This document shows, piece by piece, positions 13,132-44,480 of a stretch of DNA of 64,000 nucleotides (the first letter of the stretch is position 1; each line of letters opens with the position of its first letter). The DNA lies in assembly GCA_025642075.2 (NCBI GenBank), contig JAODUO010000582.1, positions 154,501-218,500 of the forward strand, given 5' to 3'. Source of the stretch: Ridgeia piscesae. Taxonomy: Eukaryota; Annelida; Polychaeta; Sabellida; Siboglinidae. The position numbers and the translations under genes were made by a program. The notes under the pieces are model-generated. The model ran no database searches, was not told where the DNA came from, and was given only the letters and a program-made list of their open reading frames with translations.

Positions 13132-13955
13132 TGATGCTGTTTTTTACATGTCTGTTTGTTTGATGTTCCAGTGATCAGGACAGTTATTCATCATTTGTGT
13201 TGCGCTTAAAGTGGCCTTGTCTGTTTCATTATCCGGAATCATTATCTCGGGTAGCGATGGTAGCTATTAACTGGAAATTAACTGAATTGGCTGCAGTATG
13301 GACGGTCTTATTGCAAACAATGGTTGGTTTTGTCTATTCCAAGAATATGTTGTTAATATCCATTGCGAATGTATTATTTTGCTATTTGAGCGTTTTATAA
13401 ATGTTCAAGTTGTGAAGACTTTTTGTTTATTACGGTTTTGAAAGCAATATACCTACAAACTAACTATTCAAAAAGTAGGAATAATAAATATTTTAGTTAA
13501 ACAATTTATAAGAACAGACGGGTTGTTTTAAGTACTGTGCCCCCTTCCAATCAACCACTCCACAGGATTTCCAGTCATGCAACATATTGACTTAACAGCA
13601 CAAAGAATATGTACACCGTAACATTTCAATGTCGTGCTTTGTCACTAAAAAAATCCAGGATTTCGTTTGAGGCTTGTTGAAACAATGTGGGAAGGCAGTG
13701 TTAGTTGAGCCACCAGTGTTTTTAAGTCGAGAAAGCTACAGTAGCGATCGTTTGGTTCCGCCTAGTCTAGTGAAAATGTCTAGACCATGATGGCATAGTA
13801 ACAACTATCTACACCAGGGAGCGCTACATCTGTAACTCGTCGGGGTGTCGCATGCGAATAGCATCCTTATGACATAATTATTTTTTAAACGCCCCTTGTT
13901 CGCTGTCGCTTCTGATCTGCACCTACAGTATTACCTCATACCCATCCTCGCGCGC

Positions 13956-14332
13956 CAGGGGTCGCTGCTGCTGATTACGTCACTATCGGCCTATCATTGG
14001 CAATTAAGCCCCTTCGAAACCTCTTCTAACCTCCGGCAATGAAATCGCTCACAAGCAGTGTAGTCGGTCTCCGTTTATGTGATATAATTGTGGGTGATTT
14101 TAATAACATGCTGTTTGCGTTACAAGCAATGTTTGGGATGCGAATTGGTCATTATATTGGGATTCCCAACAGTTGTCTTCAAATTGGGGCGGGTATTTGC
14201 GCTGTTCACACGGCTGACTCGGTGGCGACTGTCGAAGTCAGTCACTATAATTTTATAGTTCGACTCTGCTCGCGTCCATGGTTTGCGGAGACGATCAGCC
14301 AGGGGTACTGTAGCGCAGTGCAACGACCCCTG
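13956..14332. mobile_element. MITE-like element with ~17-bp imperfect terminal inverted repeats
   Basis: The left end 'caggggtcgctgctgctg' is matched by the reverse complement of the right end, 'caggggtcgttgcactg'. The 377-bp interior has no transposase. A target-site duplication is not obvious. The left end recurs at 34605 ('aggggtcgctgcagctgattacgtc'), which supports a dispersed family. Confidence 0.4.
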
Positions 14333-15149
14333 ACTTGGAGTATGCTCATAGCCAGAATGTTGATGACCACAAAGAAACCCTAATTAATTTGGCATGACCT
14401 ACATTGACTTAGTTGACCTCAGAGGGTTTGTGACAATGGACATCAGTGTTCAGCAGTTTGCAAATAAATGCCGTTTTTGTTTACGCCTTGTGGGCAAACT
14501 AAACATTTACCCGCGCGTGGACTTTGATCTATTTGTTTCACAAACAATACACTCCTTCATGTTCAGAGTCCACGCGTATCCAGCAGCTCATGCGGGCAAA
14601 CCTCTCCTTATCAGGACATTACAATTGACCCCATATGCGATAAGCCACGACCTCTCAAGGAGTTAGTACCAGGGCAGGCCCAGAGCAAGCTGTGCAAGGC
14701 AGATCGGGTTGAAATTCCCTGCAGCCCAATTCCAAGTGCAAAGCTAGACATATCTAAGCACACGTAACCTAGGGGGTTAATTTGGACACTTGAAGTAATG
14801 TTTCATTGTGCGCTGTTAGTAAACAAACACTCGACGCACAAGAAAGTTTATTGAAGCCATAGTACAGTCAACATGAAATACATTATGTACATTCGTATGT
14901 ACAATATACATGCTAACTAATATGTACTGAATGGGTCTGTGACTCCTGTTAAGAATTAACAGTCGCTGTCACAGAATAAACTAAAATTGTTCACCAAATT
15001 TATATCAGAAGATCTGCTATGTGCAGAAGAGGAAATAAAAATAATAATACACGACTACGCACGTATACATACCTTATTGGATTATTTGCGAATACATGCA
15101 TATAATAAATGTAAATGAAATATATTTGTCGTAGACAAGTCAATATATG

Positions 15150-15188
<39 letters not shown>

Positions 15189-16815
15189 CACACAGGGTCT
15201 ATACATATCTACACAATACCATACGAAACATAATTACTGACGGTGTATAATATAACAGTTTATGTATTGTACACGTTTTAACGTAATTGTGTAACATAAT
15301 ATTATTGTTTTTGCATAATTTGCAAAACCTCGGAAACTTGTGTGTTCCAGTCTTCTCTGTGATTAATCAAGGAACATTGTTTATGACTTATGACAAGTTA
15401 TATCTTAAACATCTTTCTGCATATTCGAAGACGAAAAAGAATGTTAAACTGTTGCGTTAGAGGTAACATGATCGAAACCTGGCAAATACGGTCACCATTG
15501 GACAATCTGCTATTAGCTACCTCTTGTTAGATCTAAATGAGATACAAGTTAAAGTGCATATGACTTGGGTTTTGCTATTTTTGTTCATATTCCAAGTGAC
15601 TAATATAAACATAATTAATATGATACGTGTTTTGCAAATAATACAGTAGGTAAAATAGTTAAATTGTAAAAAAAAAGATGACGTCAGCTGGGGACAATGT
15701 GTATTATATACACTGTTTGTAACACACCACGTGTCTTCTTCGATTGTTTTTTTAATTGCGTAATTTACGTCAAACGTCTGCGTTGTTTTGGCATAATGTG
15801 ATTGGTTCGATCTGGAAAACATTCCCCCGCTGACGTCACAAATTGGCGCGACAAGACCATAAGGACCAACTGCGAGATCTCAGTAAATTACTATTTTAGT
15901 GGTGAACGTGTCGGCTCTACCATTCAAGGCTTATACACAGACAACATGTTATATAGCTAAAATTGCTTTCTCAAAAAGAATCAGAACTTGCACTAACCGT
16001 GTCTTAGGCACTTTAAACCAACACGTGACACACATGTCAGCTTGTCTTTCCAAACAATAGGGTCTAGTGGCGCAAAATACACATTGGCCCAGTATAGGCT
16101 AGGTCGGCACGCATGTACTGTGTCCACACGTTGCCCCCAAAAGACACCAACTGGAGGAATCCTGTGATTAATGTCACTTGAGTTGAACATTCGGCAGAAC
16201 GACACACGCAATGATGTTGGCATGACATGCAAATCAGAAATGCATGATTCTGCATTTTCATTGACTTGCCAAACGGCCTTTCTTAATGAATGAAACAACG
16301 GGACTTGAATAGTTTCGGTATGGTTTTACAAAATGTAGATTTTTTTCCATTATAGAAACAATTCCTTTGTTCTTTCCTCCAAAGAAAGAACACAATGAAA
16401 ATTATTTGCAATCTCCGCGGGCCACAAGAAATAGTTGCGCGGCCGTTGTTGGCTCGATGGTCACCGGTAGCCGATCGCGTGCCCTAAATAGAATGTTGGC
16501 AAGGTATGACTGTATTTACGGGTCAAAGGTAATTTGTAGTAAACGCACTTGATGTCTGTAATGAATTCCCAAAACCGCAGTCAATCACCATTCGAAAACG
16601 TTCGGTGCTTTGTCGCCTCGTTAATAGGCTTGTCAGTGGAACAATAAACACGCGAGCGTTCCACGAGCAGGCTCAGAAGCAGTCAGTTTAGGTCTATCCA
16701 GATATTTGTCAGCTCAAAAGCATGGTTTTCGTAATAGAAGTTTAATTACAAAAAGGTGCGTAAGATATGATCGTACATTTTAAAATAATACAATTATTCA
16801 GCTTGCTTGTTCGAG

Positions 16816-17150
<335 letters not shown>

Positions 17151-17699
17151 CGTCCACCATGTGTCTGCGTGACTCTAGTTGTGCTGCTTGTAAAATGTTA
17201 AAATTGAAAACAACCAAATTGGCATCACGTTGCATCGTTGCATCGTTCCATCGGAAGATAAAACGAATAAAGGGAGCATCTGTTTGGTGCGCGAGGCGAG
17301 GGTTGTGATACGTTGGGTTAAAAGGTTGCGTGACTTTTTCAGTGACACACGTCGACAACCTGGCGTCATGTTACATTAATTGGTCAGCGCGTCATGCTCT
17401 TCTTCGCAGGCGGGCGGACGGTCTCAAACTGTCAATCTGTCAAACAAAACGTTGACAGACAAACAACCAAACACAAACAAACAAATAATATACATGCAAT
17501 ATATAGCCATTGTTTAGTATGTTGTTTTGTCATGATCTAAAATAATTAATTATTTGCACGACTCCGCTGTCAAGTTGTTTTTATTTTCGTGAATGGCCTG
17601 ATTAACGGCCAACAAACACCTAAACACCATCCTCTCTTTAAATAACAACCCCACCCCAAAGATAAAGATTCTCACTTTTCACAAATAATTTAGTCTACA

Positions 17700-18159
17700 A
17701 TCTCCATTCGGTCTCATCTCGTACCAAACGATGTCTCCCAACCTTGTTCTGTCTTGTGAGTCTCGCCTTCTCGGCCTACGTAAACCCCGTGCTCATAAAC
17801 CCGCCACAGCGTGCCTGCGTTAACGTGGATCTTTATTGCTTACGACACCACGGCGTCAACCCCCACGTCGCCTTGTCGTGTAGCTGTAGTCGTCCATCTA
17901 TTCCGCCACTCTACAGAGACCCCGACACCGCGCGGCACCCCGTCGCTTCGTCCGTACGTCGCGGGCTATTGGCCGGCGCGACAGGTGCGTTGTGGCGCCC
18001 GCGCGGCGCTGCCGCTCCGGTGACAAGGCTCTCGACGACACGCTACACCCACTGCCGGCGGCAGCGGGGCTCTGCATGTGACATTAGCGGCGCTCTGCTG
18101 CTGACAAATTCCGACACTTGTGCGCGAGTGTGACGCGTGCCAGTCTACAGTCGGCTGCC
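17700..18159 (+). promoter_or_regulatory. GC/CpG-rich promoter and 5' UTR region of the Notch-like gene
   Basis: The base composition switches from AT-rich to GC- and CpG-rich for about 450 bp directly upstream of the ATG at 18160, as in an unmethylated promoter island. No TATA box was seen and the transcription start is not determined. The long GC-rich open frame in the region has no ATG start and no family resemblance. Confidence 0.45.
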
Positions 18160-35632
<17,473 letters not shown>

Positions 35633-36170
35633 CGTCACACGTCGACGTCATAAACACGCGCGGTCGTGTGACGTCACGGACATCTCGCTAGCTCGTCTCA
35701 TCTCTGAGAACAGTGTTAGTTTGTGAAAATGACTTGATAGGCGGTAATAATTATGTGTGTACATATAACTAAATGAAGAAATGCTTACTAGGAACCTGTA
35801 CATAGTACGAAGAGAAATTAAATGTCGTTATCTTCGCAAGTTATTCCGCACGAGGCGCAAGTGTTGGAGTACGCGTCATCAGCCTGGAACCCTTATTATA
35901 AAAAAGTACAGAGCGCATTATGGTGAGTGGCGCCTCTGTGTGGAAATGGCAGCGATTCTTTCGGGTGTCGCCGTCTAGCGGAAACACATGAAATCGAATG
36001 TTTTTATGCTGCTGTTTGACATTGACACAATTGCATGTATTTATGACCCGTTGACTTTGTTACATACTGACTATTTATATCATTTGTATAATTACCTAGT
36101 CTTTGTATAAACGGTGCTAATAGCATTGTTGAGAAGTTTATTAAATAAAATTATTGTACAAGTAAATATT
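35633..36170 (+). terminator. Notch-like gene 3' UTR with AATAAA
   Basis: The stop TGA at 35630-35632 is followed by about 500 nt of non-coding DNA and a canonical AATAAA at 36144-36149, so the 3' end lies near 36160-36175. The first 45 nt of the UTR contain repeated GACGTCA words. Confidence 0.65.
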
Positions 36171-38512
36171 GAGGTGATACCAAGGATTCTATAGCTTCAA
36201 GATCCTTGGTGATACCATGCCAGCCTAACATAATGGTACTGGCCATGGCCCTGGCCTTGGCCTAATGAGTGATGTTGGCGTCCAGTGCTGTTGCTGGACA
36301 GGACTGGTAGTTCAGGGATAATATTGTGTTCATACTTTTAAATTATTTGTTGCTGCGGATCAGTAGCAAAAACTACATGTATACAGCTGTACATCAGGTA
36401 ACAGCAACAGTGTTCATCATAATGAAACATTCTAAATCGAATAAAATGACAATTATAGCATTTTTTTCCAGTGTCTTAATAACATTTATCTGGTGATAAT
36501 GTACACCAGGGTGGAAAATAAATATAAATAAATCCTGGTAAGTTACTTCTACAAAGAAGTAATGTACATTAAATGTTATCCTATCAATTATCCCGCCAAC
36601 TCTAGCAACGTCCAAAGAATAGACATTTTTGCTAGTGTAATCATTACTGTGTTTTCAATTAAAACGATCAGACATATGGCAAAATACACATTTTATCTCC
36701 TTTAAAAACTGGTTTATATGGCCAATGCACATACCATATAAGTTTACAATCAGCTTACTTACAAGCACACACGTAGGTCACAACTTCACCATACTGGTCA
36801 CTTTTAATTAACACTGGAACCCATCCAATTTTTGTTATACAGGGAGATCGATATCAAATTCCTGTACGAAACTGTTGCAACATGCAGACCTGGATGTACA
36901 TGAGCCGCTGCAAAGACATGCACACTATTTGTCAACATAACACAGTATATAACAACCTATATATACAAATATACTCAACATTTTGGTGACAATTGGCTAA
37001 CATGAAACATGTCGGTCCACACAGTTTTCACTTTTTGGAGGTCAACTTTAATCATGTTTTTCGACTAGGCAAATGGTACCCGAGTCAAAATTGTCTAAAA
37101 ACAAATTGACCAATATCTATGGGCAGGTTACACACAGACACAAAATGTAGTAGATTCCAAATAAGCATAAAGCTTCATTGTCAACATGCTGTGTTTTGCT
37201 CCAGATGGCAATCTTGTTAAATCAATCATCGTTACATTTCAACTAGCTGCAGACAGTTCAGTCACTAAAATTCGAAAAACAAATGTCAGCACAGTTTATG
37301 ACAAATATACAGCAGTGTATGACTTTCGTCAAGAGAGTGTTCACATGGAAAATGCATCACTAAATGTAATTCATTGTTAATTTTGTTTAAATGCAACAAG
37401 CAGCTGCCACTTATTACTTAGGACACTATATCTGTGACACCAGTGAACGTATCCGTGCGATGTTTCCAGAATTCCAGGTGCTGACAGTTTTCGGTATACA
37501 TGATCACTGTTAACAAGCTAACACAATTTTGAAGTGCACAATACCTGAACTTTGGTGAAACTGTTCCCTGTATCACAATATTTTGTTGAAAAGGCTGCGA
37601 GATAAGATAAGAACCTGTAATATCTTTGGCTATAACCAGTAGTCTCTTGCAGGCATTGAACTGCAGCAAAACTTAATGGCACTTTCACACCATGACTATA
37701 CTTGCACGACATGACTATTTCGTTTTGTAGTCCAGGTATTGTCAACAACTGACAGTCTGACAAGAAATGCAGGTCACCAACGCCTCGACATAGAGACACA
37801 TGGCAACTATCACAAGTAAATGCACACAGGTAATAATGACAACAAATTAAATGTTAATGCAACAGCAGTCCGTCAAAACTGAACTCGTACTGGCCGATAA
37901 TATTTTTACTATCTGTACCAGTAACCAGTATTTTTACCAGGCTGGTTGAAAACAATGATGTGCATAATTTGATTGTGACACGATTTAAAAAAGTTACGAT
38001 GACGGTCAAATGAACTTAATTATGCGCATAAAATTATTAATTATGTGTAACATATAATACAATGTGGACTCTTGCAATGTTTCCATAAGATGTCTTTTTC
38101 AGTTTTAAATGCACTGTGTTTTAGTACAGATAGAAAATAATTCTGTCCCAGCAAATCTATTTGATGACTGATTGTGTGAATCATTATTATACATGTATTT
38201 TTGTAAGTATTAATGAATTCTTATCAATCACAATTATCACATAATTTGGATATGGATTAGCTGTGGTTTGGCATAACGTGGCTGTTTCAGTGTATTATTA
38301 CTTGGCATATACATGCCTATGGCATTGGCATGTGCCAACGACTCGGTATAAATAGTCCGCAACACAGATGTCGTTGCAGTGTCTCATTCTTTGCAAATGG
38401 TCATGCATGACTGCACTGTATGGGCAAACCCCCGGCAAGGCTGTGTGGCGCAGCAGTATGGCATGGTACCTATGTACAGAGTCTGTGTCGTCCACTGGAC
38501 ATGACCGAGGCA
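36171..38512. other. Tail-to-tail spacer between the Notch-like gene and NUS1
   Basis: AT-rich DNA with no recognised exon. The 3' UTR of NUS1 (minus strand) must start at 38512 and extend leftwards; an ATTAAA variant reads on the minus strand near 37050, with no clear AATAAA closer. A small hairpin ('ccaaggat' / 'atccttgg') lies at about 36180-36212. Open frames present show no family resemblance. Confidence 0.45.
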
Positions 38513-41500
38513 CTACTTTCCCAGCCGCTGTTCCACACAGCTGTAATCAAGAAGACTTCTGTAGAGTGACGTGTATGTAATGTGGCGATGGGTGGATAAA
38601 GATCTGCAACGAGAAATGCACCAGCGGTTATTCACGAGATGAGAAAGTGGGTTTAATTGCTTTTAAAACAAGACTGCCTGTCATCACCCAGTAACAGGCA
38701 GCATGGTAATTACTTCTACTTGGAAAGTTTACCAAATGAGTCGTCCTGGTGGACGCCACAAAGGTATCAAACATCAACGAGTTTTGTGGTTAAATCAGTT
38801 CACATAAAATGTGCTGCTACCCCGTAATCTTTTATATTTAATTTTTTTGCTGTTTACAACTTGAACTCATTAAACCAGAGTGTATCTTCAACATATTCAT
38901 TGTAGCATAGGGTGGCCTCAAAGTGAAAACAAATTATACCATTGTCGTCACTATGAAACACTATACCATTGTTGGAACGACCTGCCACACAGTCTGCGCA
39001 TAGACTCATTTGAATTTTAACTCAAATTTAAAGACACATCTTTTTAAGGCTGCATTTATAAATTACTTGTAGGTTTTTATACCATAATTATAGTTTCCCA
39101 AACTATTTTAGTGTATTGTTTTAATATCTTATTAATATATGTATATATGTATTTTTGCTGATAAGTTTAGCTTATACACTATGAGTTTTATAAACTATAT
39201 TTAATCATTTAAACAACTTGACATTTTAATTAATTAGTCATATTTTATATATTTATGTTACAAATGTTGTACGTACGCCCCTCTGAGCAGAAACGTTTTC
39301 TGTATATACGGCGCTTTACAAATAAAAATTATTATTATTATTATACAAAACCATAAGTTAGCAAGGACTTAAATGTCTGTATTATTTAGCAAGAATACCA
39401 AACAATAAAATATCAAATTACTTTTGAACAATAAAATACCAACTTATAAACATTGTGACAAAACAAATGTTTAGACAGTTTCATTAAAGCCATATAACAA
39501 TGCTATGTTTATAATTTAGAATGTACAGATAGGTCCATAAATTGTGCAGATTTAAGCCAGATTAACTACAAATGTTATTTCAAATGTGCAAATAATCACA
39601 GCTTGCAAAATTCCATGTACCTGAAGTAAAATGACAAACATCTGAAAGAGAAAATCAGTTGTATTTCAAAATGATTTAGTTAGTAGCTATGTGCTCAGAA
39701 AATATGACTAACCTATCTATACTGACACGCACGAGAGAGTGATTTAAGTGATGTGATAACGTAAAATGGACACACTGATGGGCAATTACACACGTTGATC
39801 ATGGCTGCAGGGTCAGTATAAAATCACACTGAGAGTGACTGAGTACAGGTGGTTGATTTACATAGTAACGCTAAAATCACTGTCATATACTCACAATATT
39901 GATGTTAGTCGAATCTGCCACGGAAGATACCCAAGCAGACTGTTTACTTGACCAAACTTGAGCACTAGATCGGGATCTGGGAACCCCATTTGTTCTGAAA
40001 ATGGAAACATAAAATATTGGATATTATAGTCAACCAATTAAAATATGCCCATAGTCATGGTTTGCTGTTATTTTAATTGGCATTCTCGTTGTTGTAGAAT
40101 TTAGCATACAACATCGAGTTTGCGACTGATTTATAAATCCCAAATGTGTAATAAAGAATCATTCCTAAGTACTAAAATAAATATGAATTTCAATCAGCTG
40201 TGACATGCTGGGAATATATTTTGTTTTACCACATTCAAAGATTAAATTATCTATTATACAGTATAGACTTTTCATTCTTACAAAGCAGGCTTTGTCAGAA
40301 AGACTAGCATCTTTGTCAAATGTGAGTCATCCCATGTAAAAATATCCAACTTCCAGAACAAAAGAGAAAGACAAAGATACCAATGAACAGAGATGAGTGA
40401 GCTACCCCATGTGTATGATGACGTAATTCGTCATTTGTACTGAAGAAGTCGGCGTGTAACTTCAGACGAAAGGTAAAAAGAAAGATATTGTTTTGGGAGA
40501 TAAAAACTTTTGAGTCAGTGGCACCTGGAAGCAGGTAAACGTTACTGGTGTAATTGTGTATGTTTACCCTGTGATCACATGTAAATGTTGCACTTAACAG
40601 AAGTACTCAGTTGTGGCTACTTATTCACTGGTGCACATATTCAATGCTGAGTAATAACAATGATATATCAAGACCACTACGAGTGTAATAAGATGCCCTA
40701 CAGATGTACCCTAGTAAAAGCGTAAAGTGTATAGCCTGAAAACATTTCCTGATTTAATAACACCAATAAACATTTTCATTTGGTTTCTATTCTGTCATGC
40801 TCTCAAATAGTGTAAGTTCCAATAGCGTGGGCAGTATACAATCACACAGAGTACAGGTGGTTGATTTACATAGTAACACTAAAATCACTTAAATCACATT
40901 TTTGCACCTTCCTAACTGCAAAATGTATATACATTCTATGAATGGACAATAAAGTTATTATTATTAATTCATTTTATACTAAATTGTCTACAAATCTCTA
41001 AAATAACCTTTGCTAATGATTTTTTTGTAGGTGCCGACTTACAACTCAGTTTTATTCAGAGAAAATAACGGGAAAACTTACATAAACGTAAGTCTTAACG
41101 TACATATAAACTGTATCAAACTGTTTCTGTTTCTTGTACAAGTATATATGTAATATTTATGTATACCAATGACATCACAGCTGTAGGGAATCTGACCTCT
41201 GGATATGTTAACAACATAATATACAAGAACAAGTTATACACAATGAGACACGAGTGACAGAAACAGGTGGCTGAGTTAAGTAGTGGCATCATCACCTTGT
41301 ATAACTGTATCCACGTGACTTGGAATGATATCTTCAACTCTCCGTTGACCACTGACCACGTCGCGAGTGAGTTGTTTGGCAACAGTCACTAGTCCTCGCC
41401 GGCCATCGGCCAGAGAGAGAAGCATCAGGTCGACTCTGTTACTGTTGAGTCTTGGACCTTCAACATGAGGGAGTCAACTGCAGTGGTTTTTATTTCATAT

Positions 41501-44173
41501 AAATATATGCGACTCCCCCCTTGATATTGATTTTAAAGGGAGCATCAAAAACTTAACAAATGCACGCACGTCAATGTATCCGAATACAAATGCTTCATTT
41601 GATTAAAAGTCACTGGCCAAAGAGAGATAGATTGTTTTTTTTAAATAACATATATACATATGGTTACATCATCTCACAGCAAAAACACGTGCTGCCATAC
41701 AAAGTTACGTCAAACAAGGAACTAGCCGTGTAGACTTTTCTTCAGATATATAAGAAAGTGAATTTTCATTCAGCAGTGCGGACACTAGTACTCATTGATA
41801 CCCACAGTCCCACATGATGACGGAAAATTAAACCCATATCAATATGAGGAAGCCTTCAGTAGATCAGTTAAGCAGAACAATGGCAAAATGAGAGAACCCA
41901 CGGTGCCCATGGTGTGAAGTCACAACATAGATGGGCAGCTGTGTTGATGATACTGATTACTGAACTAGACCAACACTGGTTTCTTACTGATTAACAACGA
42001 ACCTGTGTTATGGAAGTGTTCAGTAAATAACAGTCATAAATAAATAAAAGTTTAATTCATGTTGTAAACGTAAGATTTCTGCATTCAGTTTTCATCAAAC
42101 ATTCAAATAGTTAGAGTTTGCACATATTTTAAAGTATGTCAAATATTTCCATGTTTGGAAACTATAAAAATGAATGTTGCACATATTTAGATTTCACAGA
42201 TGATGAACTTTAAAATCACACCTCATTTGTCATTTTTTTCAGTATTTTGTTATTAATTGCTAAAATTTAAAGAAACTATAAAAACAATGTATTAATAAAC
42301 AAATGTTTACTCACAGTCATGGTGTATATTGTTTTTCATAAACATGTGCATTTGGATTGTTGAGGAAACTAAACTATATATTGACAATGATAGATTAGAG
42401 TATAAGGTATGCATTTCTGCCACAAAACTATGACAGGTCATTCATTATACATAACAATTCCAAACCTCTCTTATCAATAAGCATACGTCACTCTTTTTAT
42501 TCCAAGCATATTTACTGTGTTGTTACAGTATGTGCCAGTATCTGTTGTTTGCTTGTTGCTGTCATGTTTTTTTTAAATCAAGAATTTTATGAACATATGT
42601 ATGATCTGTGTACAACTGTTACAACATACCTTCTGTTTTGTCCCATTCTCCCGAATGAAAATGAACATCGAAACTGTTAGCATCTTTTCCCAATGCAAAG
42701 TTGTGTTGTCTCTGTAGCTCTGACTCTAGCAATTGCCTATTCTGCCTGCATACACCTACAAGAAAAGAAATTGATGATAATAAAAATAAGACGGTGTGTG
42801 ATTTTCACAAAGCACAGAGCTCTATTTAGATTCTGGTGATTCATTCAACAACGCTGCCAAGCCGGGAGTGATGGTGTCGTACACTACCCCTGGCACATAG
42901 TATATGCGTTGTGTTTGTATGGGAATTAACTGAATGGTCTGAATCAAATGCATAACTAGGTTCATCAGTCGGTACGGTAACTCCCATGACAATAGACAGA
43001 CACCCATCCAACCCACACACCAATTTCACGATGAAACTCTCCATTTCTGAGAATGCCAATATTACAATTACCCATGCGACCATTTTTGTACGAGGCTGTG
43101 GCTGAAATGAAAGCCCACCCAAACTTGCTGGCAAGCTGTATCATTGGTTGAGCTTATCTGTATATAAACAAGATTTTTTAACAAGCCTGGTTTGTATGAA
43201 TACGTGCTATTTATTCCAAGCTTACAGCAGTAACATCACAGCACGCGATTCAAACCCAGGTTCTCTGAGTCGAGAATCTGATGATGGTGAAGCCATTGCA
43301 TCATTACACTATTTGGGCTTCCAAAGTTGACTACGAATCTGAGACGCAATATTTAATATTATGTTTTAAAAACATGTCTAGCATGATTTGAAATTAAGGC
43401 ATTGAGATATCAAATTTAGGAATATTTAGTTGAAATGGCAAAATCAACCTAAGCCTGGATTCTACACTAGTAATTGTCCAATTTTTTTAGTCTCGAAGTA
43501 TATTCATTTAAATAAGGTGGATTTGACTCCAGGTCATAGGTTAGGACTAGATGCCCTAAAGGCTAAATTTGGAAGTTTTACTCTAGCCTAAATCTCTAAT
43601 CAGTATCAGACTCTAGTTGTCCCCTTTTATGGCCCAAACTAGATTAATCCTACTGACCCTAATGTCCTCCCCATGTATGCTTCAACCCAGCCAGGGGAGG
43701 GTCTACCCAGCAGATATGTTGCTAATAATGAAGGCCAGCTAAGGCAGCACTAAGACAACTTAAAAGATGGGATAAAAGATTGCCAGGACCTTTGGCTTTG
43801 CATTACTATTGTCTACTGTCCGGTGTCACTGTCAGTGGCAGTCCTATCCTATAATTCTAGGTAGTCTAGCCTGACAAGTTAGAAGCCTGTATTTCTTACC
43901 TGCTACATCATATATGCTTATATATGATATTCCCATTGCCATGCACCATAGTAGTAAATTGGCTAAATCCGCGAACGATATTTCATCTTCAACAATAACA
44001 ATTCCGACATGTATCGGCAGTCGCTTCAGGGACTTTGAGTCTGCTCGCAACTTCGGTAGGTTGTGTTTCAGCGGTAGTTGGAATTTATATATATTCGCCG
44101 TCAAGTCTAGCAAAGATGTCGTGAACCGAACGGCAAATTGCAGTACTACGAATAACACTCGAAACAACAACAT
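38513..44173 (-). CDS. NUS1: NUS1 (Nogo-B receptor), dehydrodolichyl diphosphate synthase subunit, complete
   Basis: CDS = complement(join(38513-38603, 39895-39994, 41296-41457, 42630-42755, 43900-44173)), 250 aa against about 293 in human; phases 1,1,1,2 agree. Start ATG at 44173. Residues 1-25 are hydrophobic (membrane anchor). Motifs: '[20 protein letters not shown]' and '[17 protein letters not shown]' (exon 1), '[20 protein letters not shown]' (exon 3), '[20 protein letters not shown]' then '[10 protein letters not shown]' (exon 4), and the C-terminus '[13 protein letters not shown]', which keeps the RxG motif needed for cis-prenyltransferase activity. Family knowledge: NUS1 pairs with DHDDS at the ER to make the long-chain polyprenyl diphosphate precursor of dolichol. 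The exon 3 acceptor ('ttgaag|gtcc') has a poor pyrimidine tract but is the one that fits frame and phase. Confidence 0.93.
38973..39344 (+). mobile_element. LINE 3' end in the last intron of NUS1
   Basis: The plus strand encodes '[15 protein letters not shown]', and after a one-base frameshift '[17 protein letters not shown]' and a stop: the C-terminal signature of a LINE polyprotein. A UTR follows and ends in 'gcgctttacaaataaaaatt' and (ATT)n, a common LINE 3' tail. Antisense to NUS1; only the last few hundred bases are present. Confidence 0.7.
39815..39885. repeat. ~55-bp repeat, copy 1 (next to NUS1 exon 4)
   Basis: 'gagtacaggtggttgattta' followed by 'catagtaac' recurs almost exactly at 40835-40905. 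Copy 1 ends about 10 bp from the NUS1 exon 4 splice donor (exon 39895-39994); copy 2 lies in the next intron upstream on the gene's strand. Confidence 0.6.
40835..40905. repeat. ~55-bp repeat, copy 2
   Basis: Second copy of the repeat at 39815-39885, one substitution in the best-matched 30 bp, plus small indels. Confidence 0.6.
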
Positions 44174-44480
44174 TGCTTGTCAGAACATTTAACAGAATAA
44201 CAACTACACGTCAATAACAACAAACTTCCGACTTCGTGGGTTGACCCTTGCTTTCATCATGCGTACGACGCACAGACGGAAGTGACGAGGGAAGTACGTC
44301 GATGTTTCAGAAGTTGAATTTTCTACGATGTCAGATAGGTCAATATTAGTAGCAACAGAAATAATTTAACAAAACAAATTACTGATACATCGGCGATATC
44401 AAAATAAACAACTAGATATTTCAATAAACGTCAATGTCATAAAATAAAAAGCGTTAACAGCGAGCATTCATAAATTCACC
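44174..44480 (-). promoter_or_regulatory. NUS1 promoter region with ETS/CRE-like motifs
   Basis: Within 110 bp upstream of the NUS1 ATG are two 'cggaagt' ETS-type words in opposite orientation (44224-44230 and 44277-44283); the second runs into 'gtgacg'. This is the look of a TATA-less housekeeping promoter. The start site is not determined. Confidence 0.35.

Noticed and set aside
39600..39650. Alternative last exon of NUS1 after 'ttctctttcag' (minus)
   Set aside because: It would end in a short unrelated tail, whereas the exon at 38513-38603 gives the conserved C-terminus with the RxG motif.
42841..43134. 97-codon minus-strand frame in NUS1 intron 1
   Set aside because: No similarity to NUS1 or any family I know, and exon 2 (42630-42755) joins exon 1 in the right phase without it.
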